Part shown: piece by piece, positions 6,568 to 13,271 of the stretch
How the letters are laid out: every line of letters starts with the position of its first letter
How positions within the stretch are numbered: position 1 is the stretch's first letter
From: Bacteroides sp. 43_108
GTDB lineage: Bacteria; Bacteroidota; Bacteroidia; Bacteroidales; Bacteroidaceae
DNA: 13,348 bases
Direction of reading: 5' to 3'
NCBI GenBank assembly: GCA_001915545.1
Contig: MNQS01000149.1
Span: forward strand, 1 to 13,348
The notes under the pieces: generated by a model
Seen by the model: only the letters and a program-made list of their open reading frames with translations
The model's database searches: none
Told to the model about the DNA's origin: nothing
Made by a program: the position numbers and the translations under genes

Positions 6568-7594
6568 CTATTTGACCTTTTTCTATAATATTATTAAATT
6601 GTTCATCAGTTAACTTAAAGAAGCCCCAATAAACTCCACGAGAAATACCTATCTCTTCTATCAATTCTTTCCTAATTGTTCTACGATTAAAAGCAGCATT
6701 ATATGTCATTTTAATAATAACTGTTTTTTTATCATTATAATAATTAGTTAGTGTCTTTTCGTCAAAGATACTGTAGTAATTAGTGTATTTGATATATTCA
6801 CCATAACTTTTAAAATCTTTTGGAGTTTTCACTTCCTCAACAACACAAACTGATGTTACTACACTTCTATACTCTGCAGGCCCCTGTTTATCTGAAGTAC
6901 GATAAATAACGACAAGATCCCCATGCTTCATTTGCTTAGCATCTTCCATCCTGCATAAATAAATTTTATGGATACTATTTGTATGAGAAACATCCTTAAT
7001 AAGCGAATCTTTATCTCTCATTTCTGTACTCAAAATAGAGTCTGGAAATAATTTTGTATGGTATGGAGGATATATAGACAACACATATTTGTTCTTTCCT
7101 GCTGTATGCATGAAAGGAAAATCTTTATAAATATCATCAGTATGACATTTCATTGACTTGACATAAACACTTTCAGGATTAGCAGGATCTCCTTTTATGG
7201 CTTTCTTCTCAAACCCGTATTTTTTCAGAAGATTTACAAGACCTACATGTTTTTCAAATATTGTCACATAAATTTCTTCGACCTTCTCATATAAAGCATG
7301 ATGCATTATCATCCTAACAAACTTTTCACCTAATTTCGTATTGTGAGCTTCTATCTTAAAAGTTCCAACTTTCAGTCTTTTAGCTTCAGGAAAATTAGGC
7401 GTTACATCAGTTATGGCTTCATCTTCTATCTTTAGATAAAGAAAAGCCTGCAAAGAACCATCATCTTTTTTCTGTATGTATGCACCATTTTCGCTTTTTC
7501 TACTAAACCATTCTTCAAAACCTTTATAATCAGCTTTCAAACTATCAAAGAATGGATCATCTAAATTGACCTCTTTAAATTTTACTAATTTCAT
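6545..7594 (-). CDS. GNAT acetyltransferase fused to a PUA/EVE-like domain
   Basis: A 349-aa two-domain protein. Residues about 1-150 form a GNAT fold: beta strands around SLQAFLYLKIEDEAITDVTP, then KLGEKFVRMIMHHALYEKVE (acetyl-CoA-binding region) and IYVTIFEKHVGLVNLLKKYG, the usual late GNAT motif where a strand meets the LLKKYGF helix. The Q/RxxGxG/A acetyl-CoA loop is degenerate (KLGEK), so activity is uncertain. Residues about 165-349 are a second domain with strands KYVLSIYPPYHTKL, GDLVVIYRT and YRSVVTSVCVVEEV that look like a PUA/EVE-type base-reading fold. I chose ATG at 7594 over the in-frame TTG at 7603. It is first in the operon, preceded by a TAnnTTTG-type promoter element. The GNAT part may modify tRNA, protein or nucleoside; the PUA-like domain may provide RNA or modified-base recognition. 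Confidence 0.72.
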   Translation of the reverse strand: MKLVKFKEVNLDDPFFDSLKADYKGFEEWFSRKSENGAYIQKKDDGSLQAFLYLKIEDEAITDVTPNFPEAKRLKVGTFKIEAHNTKLGEKFVRMIMHHALYEKVEEIYVTIFEKHVGLVNLLKKYGFEKKAIKGDPANPESVYVKSMKCHTDDIYKDFPFMHTAGKNKYVLSIYPPYHTKLFPDSILSTEMRDKDSLIKDVSHTNSIHKIYLCRMEDAKQMKHGDLVVIYRTSDKQGPAEYRSVVTSVCVVEEVKTPKDFKSYGEYIKYTNYYSIFDEKTLTNYYNDKKTVIIKMTYNAAFNRRTIRKELIEEIGISRGVYWGFFKLTDEQFNNIIEKGQIDESLIVD

Positions 7595-7647
7595 AATAAT
7601 CAAATTTTATATGTATGTCCTGATTATTGTTTTCAATTATTCCGTAA

Positions 7648-7655
7648 CAAATATA
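7648..7655 (-). promoter_or_regulatory. Putative Bacteroidales -7 promoter element for the GNAT-PUA operon
   Basis: On the minus strand TATATTTG (7655 to 7648) is a full match to the Bacteroidales -7 consensus TAnnTTTG, about 55 bp upstream of the ATG at 7594. No TTTG is seen at the usual -33 spacing; the nearest lies about 35 bp upstream. It is therefore a half-supported promoter. Confidence 0.45.
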
Positions 7656-7801
7656 GTGAATTTCATTTTCTTCTTAGTATTGTGGGAAAGCAAAATATAT
7701 AAAAATATAAGACTGCTTTATCATAATGTATACCCAATATATTTACTTTGCTCTATTCAATTTCAAGTATAAAACATGTATTTCATTTGACAGCTTTTCA
7801 A

Positions 7802-8310
7802 ATGATGAAAAATCACAATGACACCGTTTTTGTTCCGGAAGTTCCTACAATCAAAGAGTCAAACCAGACTACGCATGATGTCATTGAGCCTACTCCTACC
7901 GCTGAAGAAACAAACTCTGAACTTTCAGAACTAATGCTATCGCAGAAAAGAATCGTGCTATTCAAACTTAATTGGAAAAGATCTTTTGCTATACGAAGCA
8001 GACAATGATTGCCTATATGAGTGAAGAGGATCTCAACCGCCTATGCACATATATTGCAGAATATAGTACGAACGATACCTTACAAAAGATATCGCCTGTA
8101 AAGGTTGACTCACAGCTCAAAAGCATTGATATAACACACTTTGTATGGAACATCGGTAAGGCTTTTGGCAGAAAGCGTATTCATACAGCTACATTTATCA
8201 AAAATGTCTTTGCCCACTCTCTTTGCGACGTGGAAATCTCAACCATTGAGCGTAAAATGTCGCATACAGAATCAGTATATCGTATTAAATTAGATGTAAA
8301 AATAGTATAA
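7802..8310 (+). pseudogene. Frameshifted gene of unknown function
   Basis: Two reading frames together look like one former protein. The first begins at MMKNHNDTVFVPEVPTIKES (ATG 7802) and is coding-like as far as NSELSEL. The second is coding-like from NAIAEKNRAIQ through LEKIFCYTKQTMIAYMSEED and ITHFVWNIGKAFGRKRIHTA to the stop at 8308-8310. They join at about 7931-7936, where one base appears to be missing (ELSEL then NAIAEK). An in-frame TAA follows at about 7969 in the sequence coding for AIQT-stop-LEK. The combined product would be about 168 aa: a Ser/Thr/Glu-rich N terminus, then a helical C terminus. I do not recognise the family; the style resembles small regulatory genes of Bacteroidales mobile elements. 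It is convergent with the gene ending at 8319. Confidence 0.6.
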
Positions 8311-8318
8311 TTCAGATA

Positions 8319-8597
8319 TTAATCTACTTCAATGTAATCTACTTTTCTTGAATAAGGAAGAGTTTGAAATATTACCACTGCATTATTGAGGGCAGGGTAC
8401 AGCTTAACCACATTATTTTCAACTGCTGTTATAAGCAAATCAAATGTCTCGATTGAGTAATCATCAGTATCTTCCCATTCTTCTCTACTAACAAGAAATA
8501 AGCCATCGCCAATTTTTCCATTTTCATAATCACTTCTACGACACACAAGGACAAGCTCTTGTTCATCAAACATTGGGATATATTTATTCTTTTCCAT
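8319..8597 (-). CDS. Small acidic protein of unknown function
   Basis: A 92-aa soluble protein, starting at ATG 8597 (MEKNKYIPMFDEQELVLVCR) and ending DYIEVD. It is acidic and alternates predicted strands (LVLVCR, GLFLVS, AVVIFQTL) with short helices; no catalytic motif is visible. It follows the larger gene after 14 bp on the same strand, so the two form a probable two-gene operon. A small acidic partner behind a larger protein could be an immunity or antitoxin protein, but nothing in the sequence proves it and I do not recognise the family. Confidence 0.6.
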   Translation of the reverse strand: MEKNKYIPMFDEQELVLVCRRSDYENGKIGDGLFLVSREEWEDTDDYSIETFDLLITAVENNVVKLYPALNNAVVIFQTLPYSRKVDYIEVD

Positions 8598-8611
8598 ATT
8601 TCAAAATATAT

Positions 8612-9379
8612 TTAAAACTTCGCTATTACAGGTGTACCCCAAACACTTCCTTCCTCATGTAAAAGCCAATATTTATTTGAGTCAGAAGTAATAAATAAAG
8701 ATATCATTGGATGTTTCGGTATTTCTTTTGTATATACTTTTCCCTTGACATTGCCAGCTTCAAAATATAACTCCCTTGTGCTTTCATCCTTCTTTACATT
8801 AATTATTGTAGCCGATATTCTATCTTTAAACTGTTCAATGGTAAGTGTTTCTTTGGGAGGATTCGGAATCCATTCTTCATACGGATGATAATCTATAAAA
8901 TAGAATTTTTTCCAACGCTCAAACAATAATATTGCATCTTGCTTGACAATACCTAATTTCAATATTATCTTCTCAACAGCTACATCTTTACTATTGGGAA
9001 AAATATCATTTATATACTTGTCAAAAGAACTCGTGTAAATGTCAATTATAGAACTTCCTGTTTTAATTTCGGTAAGGTATTTGTAATTATAATATATATC
9101 TGTCAATCTCATTTTAGGAAATAATTCATTTGTAGAATCTAAGATCGCATGGTATAACATTTCTGCAGTAACCTTACTGCCATTATCACATTGCAAGGAT
9201 AAGAAATCATCTATTTGTTTAGGATACCCAGCGAAATCACTTATATCATCCGTGATAAATAAATAATCTTTCCCATTTACTTCCTCTAGACAAATCTTCA
9301 TCAACCCTCTACAAGCTGCAACTACTATATATTCAGATTGTTTAATTATATTATGAGAACTCCACTTGTCATAATACAA
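8612..9379 (-). CDS. Unknown 255-aa protein, non-ATG or truncated start
   Basis: An unrecognised soluble protein. Visible features are a beta-rich N terminus (IVVAACRGLMKI, KDYLFITDD), a helical middle with many aromatic residues (DIYYNYKYLTEIK, LLFERWKKFYFIDYHPYEEW), and a beta-rich C terminus (KVYTKEIPKHPMISLFITSD, YWLLHEEGSVWGT). There is no transmembrane segment and no known catalytic motif. The start is doubtful: the coordinate given is a TTG, there is no ATG nearby in frame, and coding-like residues (IKEIDESFYFTILYYDKW) continue upstream to an in-frame TAG at about 9464. The gene may therefore use a rare start codon or have lost its 5' end. It precedes the 92-aa gene by 14 bp and is probably co-transcribed with it. 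Confidence 0.6.
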   Translation of the reverse strand: MYYDKWSSHNIIKQSEYIVVAACRGLMKICLEEVNGKDYLFITDDISDFAGYPKQIDDFLSLQCDNGSKVTAEMLYHAILDSTNELFPKMRLTDIYYNYKYLTEIKTGSSIIDIYTSSFDKYINDIFPNSKDVAVEKIILKLGIVKQDAILLFERWKKFYFIDYHPYEEWIPNPPKETLTIEQFKDRISATIINVKKDESTRELYFEAGNVKGKVYTKEIPKHPMISLFITSDSNKYWLLHEEGSVWGTPVIAKF

Positions 9380-9464
9380 GATTGTGAAATAGAATGACTC
9401 ATCTATTTCCTTAATTGTAATTTTTCTATGTTCTTGAAAAATAATAGTTCTTTTTTTCTACTTG

Positions 9465-9472
9465 CAAAAGTA
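9465..9472 (-). promoter_or_regulatory. Putative -7 promoter element upstream of the 255-aa gene
   Basis: The minus strand reads TACTTTTG from 9472 to 9465, a full match to TAnnTTTG, about 85 bp before the TTG at 9379. A TTTG at the proper -33 spacing is not seen. If used, the transcript would start at about 9458, inside the coding-like upstream extension, which would favour a start downstream of that point. Confidence 0.35.
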
Positions 9473-9614
9473 GCTAAATTCCCTGTAATCACTACCAGCC
9501 ACCACCCAAAGTTATCTCACAGTTATATTTCGGTGATGTTCTCCACCATCAAAACACCAATTTCCTCTACCTGCGAACAATTAAAAATAAATACGTATAG
9601 CAAACGAACAACAG

Positions 9615-9698
9615 ATGCAGAAAATGTCGCTCCAAGAGCAGGCTGCAGAGATAGTACATGGAGCGAAACTCAGACCAAAGGGAGGTTATAAGTTTTGA
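9615..9698 (+). pseudogene. Short possible gene tail before the DUF3987 remnant
   Basis: A 27-codon frame from ATG 9615 to TGA 9696-9698 reads MQKMSLQEQAAEIVHGAKL and ends RPKGGYKF. It sits 5 bp before the start of the DUF3987 pseudogene and has coding-like composition, so it may be the tail of a decayed upstream gene of the same mobile element. The rest of 9473-9614 shows no supportable gene. Confidence 0.25.
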
Positions 9699-9703
9699 TC
9701 TAC

Positions 9704-10180
9704 ATGGATATGGAAAGCTCCTAATTAACAGCAGAAGATATTATCGGCAAGGCTATGTGAATCGGAGCCAAGATATCCATCAGTAAGTTCCCGATAGAAA
9801 TCTCTCCTACCAAGATTCAACGTATCATCTGTAGTTTGCACGATTGTCAGAGCTAGCCCGTGGATTATGTTGCTGCAGCTATTCTTGCGGCCATTGCCTT
9901 GGGGATTGGCAACTCACATCTTGGGCAGGTGAAGCTCAACTGGCTGGAAAGTCCCATATGCACATACCATTAATTGGTCTCCTCGGAGCTAATAAAGGTC
10001 ACTCGCTGAGTTTCGCTTTCCTGCTGTTCATTGAGTACGACTATCGTTAAAATCAGGAGTATCAAAAGCTGTATGCCGAGTATGAACGCACTATGTCCAT
10101 GAACAAAAAGGAACGTTTGGAAGCTAGTTTGGATAAGTTTTCGCAGGCTCCCGTGCACAGACGCTTTCTTATATTCGTAA
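9704..10180 (+). pseudogene. Decayed N-terminal part of a DUF3987 (primase/helicase-type) mobile-element gene
   Basis: DUF3987 proteins are large (about 500-800 aa) P-loop proteins encoded on Bacteroidales integrative elements, probably acting in element replication. From ATG 9704 the frame reads IGAKISISKFPIEISPTKIQ, then RIICSLHDCQ and PVDYVAAAILAAIALGIGNS, then HLGQVKLNWLESPI. After a frame change at about 9965 it continues LIGLLGANKGHSLSFAFLLF, IEYDYR, NQEYQKLYAEYERTMS and FSQAPVHRRFLI. The GANKGHS segment corresponds to the P-loop-like GxNKSH of the family. Damage includes stops at 9722, 9758, 9854 and 10048, the frameshift near 9965, and complete loss of homology after about 10180. Clearly a dead gene and a marker of a former integrative element. 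Confidence 0.8.
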
Positions 10181-10304
10181 GTAATTCTTTATTAATCACA
10201 ACTAAAAAAGACGTTGAAAATCAACCCCTTTAATACCTAGTTCAATACAGAACTACTTGAGGATATAATGGCAGAACAGACAATCTACACTGTTATACTC
10301 CATT

Positions 10305-10341
10305 ACAAAATAAAAACAGACTTTACAGATAGGTCTGTAAA
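10305..10341 (-). terminator. Possible rho-independent terminator on the minus strand
   Basis: TTTACAGA (10322-10329) and TCTGTAAA (10334-10341) are perfect inverted arms around a 4-base loop. On the minus strand the stem is followed, after a short gap, by a T-rich run (GTTTTTATTTTG). It lies just 3' of the IS256 transposase remnant. The stem is short and AT-rich, so strength is doubtful. The remainder of 10181-10389 shows nothing supportable. Confidence 0.3.
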
Positions 10342-10389
10342 TTACTTCTGTTGATAAGAAAGAAGATGTGCATCAAAATTTTGACATCG

Positions 10390-11050
10390 GTTAAGCACAA
10401 AACAACCCCAATAATGATCATGTTTGGCTTTTCTAATATATAATTCCGAGTAGTTCCTTATGTCCTTCCCGGTAAATACCCAGCACTTTATAGATTGCAC
10501 GTGTAACAGCACAACCACGTTCATCTGTTACCTTATTAATGGATGGCATCCATCTAGACTATAGGATAGACAGAATCAAGCATGCGTGATTTCCATGCCT
10601 TTATTTCCGGAAGTACACGGTCTGTAATGGCACTGATTGTATCTGCCGATACACGATTACCAAGATTCTCTTCCATCCAGTCACTAATCTCACGTGTTCT
10701 GTTACCAAGAGCATACAGGCCAATTATAGGGTCAGCAACAACTTCTGCCAGAATGGTCTCACGTTTCTTGATAAATTGTGAATCAAAACTTGAATTACGG
10801 TCCAGGGGAGTGGATACGGTTACCTCACCCAATGGCGTTTGGACTGTTTCTGCATTTTCCCGTTACAGCGGTTGCCCATTTGACGTTCTTCTTCTGTTAG
10901 ATGTGCATCTATCTCACCTTCTAGAGCTGCATTCAGGATACTTTCCAATAAAGGGACAAAAGCACCGTCTTTACCAAACAAAGGCTTACCTGCTTTCAGC
11001 TGCTCAATTGCCTTGTTCTTGATACTCTCAAAATCAAATTCTTCTTTCAT
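10390..11050 (-). pseudogene. Decayed IS256-family transposase
   Basis: IS256 (mutator-type, DDE) transposase remains starting at ATG 11050. The first frame carries LLESILNAALEGEIDAHL, TEEERQMGNRCNGKMQKQ. The second continues GEVTVSTPLDRNSSFDSQFI, then KKRETILAEV and MEENLGNRVSADTISAITDR, VLPEIKAWKSRML, DSVYPIV. The frames are joined by an apparent 1-base deletion near 10844. Next, the Trp of the expected VWMDAIHYK is a TAG (10554-10556), and an extra base follows at about 10537, after which similarity (DERGCAVTRAIY; VLGIYREGHKELLG) fades by about 10390. Family members are about 400 aa, so roughly the C-terminal half, including the last catalytic residue, is lost. It is a dead element. Confidence 0.88.
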
Positions 11051-11054
11051 AAAA

Positions 11055-11101
11055 AAACTGTGTTAGCAAAGTTGATATTTTATTCTTTGCTGACACAGTT
11101 T
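11055..11101. repeat. Imperfect inverted repeat at the IS256 left end
   Basis: Seventeen-base arms (11055-11071 and 11085-11101) centred on a 13-bp spacer are complementary at all but one position; the core is CTGTGTTAGCAAAG against CTTTGCTGACACAG. It lies immediately upstream of the transposase start, and the sequence just outside reads TTTAATTTACA, resembling an IS256-type end at about 11107. It could be a subterminal repeat, a transposase-binding site or a hairpin that blocks read-through transcription into the transposase. Confidence 0.55.
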
Positions 11102-11107
11102 AATTTA

Positions 11108-11434
11108 CATCCTCGATATGATGCAATGGTTGTCCTTGGAAAATTCTTCCATGTTCAGGATGAAGTATCAACACAGCTCATACTAAATAAAATGTCTTCA
11201 ATATACGCTAGTAATCGTTCTTTGCCCAATGCTCTATATTGTATAATGCCTATGTACATTGAAACCGGTCTGATAAACCGTCCTAAAACAGGTCTTTATA
11301 CAAAAGTGGATTACGAAGGCGTTTCTACATTTACCCGTAAACTATATATTAAATCATTCTTGGTTCATAATGATTTAATACAAGAAGAGGATGTTGACTC
11401 TTTGGAACATCCTTATTTTGAGTTTATTCTATAG
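11108..11434 (+). pseudogene. 3' gene fragment joined to the IS256 end
   Basis: From the IS256 end to the TAG at 11432-11434 the frame encodes about 107 residues: YDAMVVLGKFFHVQDEVSTQ, MSSIYASNRSLPNALYCIMP, then MYIETGLINRPKTGLYTKVD and FTRKLYIKSFLVHND. The middle looks like a winged helix (helix, then strand-turn GLINRPKTGLY). I do not recognise the family. An ATG at 11060 extends the frame backwards through the IS256 end, adding 16 codons that are IS sequence (MLAKLIFYSLLTQFNLH), so the present ORF is a chimera and its true 5' part has been lost. It could be the tail of a defence-island protein given the company it keeps, but that is only context. Confidence 0.55.
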
Positions 11435-11457
11435 ATTGTTATAGATAGTGTATCTTT

Positions 11458-11504
11458 TTATAATTTATGAAGTTGTAGTTGATTTACACCTTCATAAATT
11501 ATAA
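11458..11504. repeat. Perfect 15-bp inverted repeat between convergent genes
   Basis: TTATAATTTATGAAG (11458-11472) and CTTCATAAATTATAA (11490-11504) are exact reverse complements around a 17-base loop. The repeat lies in the short gap between a plus-strand fragment ending at 11434 and a minus-strand gene ending at 11556, the position of a bidirectional terminator. There is no U-run in the expected place on either strand, so the terminator reading is only moderately supported. Confidence 0.55.
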
Positions 11505-11555
11505 GATCTTATACATTTCCTTATTTATTCTTTTCTATCTCCTCTATTCCTTTAT

Positions 11556-12053
11556 TTACTTTTTTACATCATCTTTAACATCAATAAATCTTTCTATATA
11601 AACTGCTACTTTAAAACGATTCTCCAATGGTTTTGTACTATCGTTTTGGCTGATTACTGCTTTGAATAATTTATTCCATCCCATATCAAGAAAGTCTTTA
11701 ATAAATTTTCCTTCTTCTTCGGGAATTACACCAATAACTATACCATCGTTACTTCCTTCCTTTTTCTCTATGATATTATTCTCTATAATTTTTTCTGAAA
11801 TATCTTCTGTAACCTTTTCTGATTCACCATTATTATCAATAGTCTTTGATATAGATTTTTTATATTCTTTCGTTGAAACTATATTACCTTTCCAAACAAC
11901 TCCTACCTGTTTTTTAAATCCTGTAAGTTTGTACTCTTTTTCTAAATCATTCACTAAAAAGACTTCATTTCCTACATTAGCTTTATCCCAAGAGTTTGTT
12001 CCCTCACACTCAAGAACTTTTTTTAAGCCAAATTCTTTGTAAAATTTTCCCAT
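11556..12053 (-). CDS. Unknown 165-aa protein coupled to the RdrB-like gene
   Basis: A 165-aa soluble protein. Its N-terminal third has strands (GNEVFLVNDL, VGVVWKGNIVS). The middle, residues about 65-105, is a charged Lys/Glu/Asn/Ile-rich linker. The C-terminal part is helical and ends in strand-like sequence (KFIKDFLDMGWNKLFKAVIS, RFKVAVYIERF). There are no transmembrane segments and I do not recognise the family. It starts at ATG 12053, 3 bp after the stop of the deaminase gene, so the two are almost certainly co-transcribed and perhaps translationally coupled. RADAR systems sometimes carry accessory genes beside rdrA and rdrB; the known accessories I recall are membrane proteins, which this is not. 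It could be a new accessory, a regulator or an unrelated gene. Confidence 0.65.
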   Translation of the reverse strand: MGKFYKEFGLKKVLECEGTNSWDKANVGNEVFLVNDLEKEYKLTGFKKQVGVVWKGNIVSTKEYKKSISKTIDNNGESEKVTEDISEKIIENNIIEKKEGSNDGIVIGVIPEEEGKFIKDFLDMGWNKLFKAVISQNDSTKPLENRFKVAVYIERFIDVKDDVKK

Positions 12054-12056
12054 AAA

Positions 12057-13271
12057 CTATTTTTTTTTGTAATTAAAAATATCATTATCAAATTGTTGTT
12101 CAACAGACATTTGTCTAATTTTATCAAGCCAGTCTATTATCTGCCTTGGTGAATTTTTAAACCCTTCAGTCTGATGCCTTTCAATAGCCAAAGCTATCAA
12201 AGAATATTCTCTTTCCAACGATGTAGAAAATACGCCCTGATCATCTGTATTAATTGAAACGGCTATATCATGTTTGTTGTAAGGAGTATTCAAACCACTA
12301 TTATAAAATTTCAGTATTGGATGTTCATCATAGTTTGACATCTCTCCTATTTTGTAGTTGGAAGTAGGATTACATTCTATAGATATTCTTTTGCTTTCAA
12401 TCTCTTTAAGTAATTGCTCTTGTATTGCCTCAAGAAGCTTATAAAAATCTTCTACATAGCTTTCTTTTATGGTAAAGGCTACAGCTTCTGAGCCTCTCTC
12501 TACAATTTCATCTTTGTGATACTGATCGAACAATTCAAGCGCATTGATATTGAATTTTGCAATTTCTATTCCATATTCATGATTTTCTGCGCAGTTGTCC
12601 CATTCTTGTTCTAATTCATCATCACTTTCTTCCATATCACTAGCAAATTTAGGATTATTTCCTCTTAACACCCACGACTGATAATAGTCATTGATATTAT
12701 TTTTAACATCAGGATCATCCAATAATTCATAATTAATCTTACCATCCTGATATATTTGCCCTTGATACACGTCATAAAAATATTGATTAAATATTCCTTC
12801 TAAATAATAACAAAGAGAAGTATAGCCAAAAAGTCTTTTACACTTATGATGTAACCAAGCCATATTATCAAGCAGAACTTGCTTGGTACAGCATATAGTG
12901 TTATAACGCATGGAATAGTATTTTCTTACATCAGTACCTAGTACAAGACAATGGCCTAATCTGTCACCATTTTTCAAGTTAAAGTAAATCATAGCTTCCT
13001 CGACTGCACGAAGCCCATCTGCTATATCATAAAAATCTTCTCCAACATGATAGGTTATATTCAAATCATTAGGTCTTTGTCTTCCATTATTCTTTATATT
13101 ATGGTATCTAAGGAATCGAAAAGCTTGAGCAAAGACCTCTGGACGACACATGAGCTCTGTGTTTGCAGCATCAATTCCCACAACATATCCAGAAAGAGGA
13201 TAATCTTCGGAACCTACTCCAAGATATTCAGCATTATTACGGAATTTATGTAAGCATCCGATAAAATACAC
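12057..13271 (-). pseudogene. RdrB-like adenosine deaminase, C-terminal part (5' end missing or frameshifted)
   Basis: Adenosine-deaminase-fold protein, 404 codons in this frame. Conserved ADA elements are GIDAAN (residues 32-37), the zinc-ligand/catalytic box TYHVGE (His75, Glu78), RLGHC (His107), NPTSN (301-305) and the SINTDD pair Asp343/Asp344. About 190 residues separate His107 from NPTSN, far more than in ordinary ADA, which fits the large RdrB subunit of RADAR anti-phage systems, as does GIDAANTEL followed by RPEVFAQAF. RADAR deaminates adenosine or ATP to inosine forms after infection. The first zinc motif (HxH) and several hundred N-terminal residues of RdrB are absent. The GTG given at 13271 is merely the first possible start after an in-frame TAA at 13296-13298. 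A different frame upstream is open to the window edge, so a frameshift near 13255 or a truncation is likely. No rdrA is visible inside the window. Confidence 0.7.

Noticed and set aside
7566..7772. A 68-aa plus-strand frame that looks membrane-like
   Set aside because: Overlaps the start and promoter region of the GNAT-PUA operon in AT-rich DNA; the hydrophobic composition is expected from T-rich intergenic sequence.
9844..10158. Open frames on both strands within the DUF3987 remnant
   Set aside because: The plus-strand frame begins out of phase with the real homology and the minus-strand frame is antisense; the DUF3987 similarity crosses frames at about 9965.
10342..10524. A separate 60-aa minus-strand gene
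   Set aside because: It lies in the decayed part of the IS256 transposase, after the TAG and the extra base, and is a leftover frame.
11662..12042. A 126-aa plus-strand frame rich in Ser, Phe and Ile
   Set aside because: Exact antisense of the 165-aa gene; the hydrophobic look comes from reverse-complemented Lys/Glu codons.
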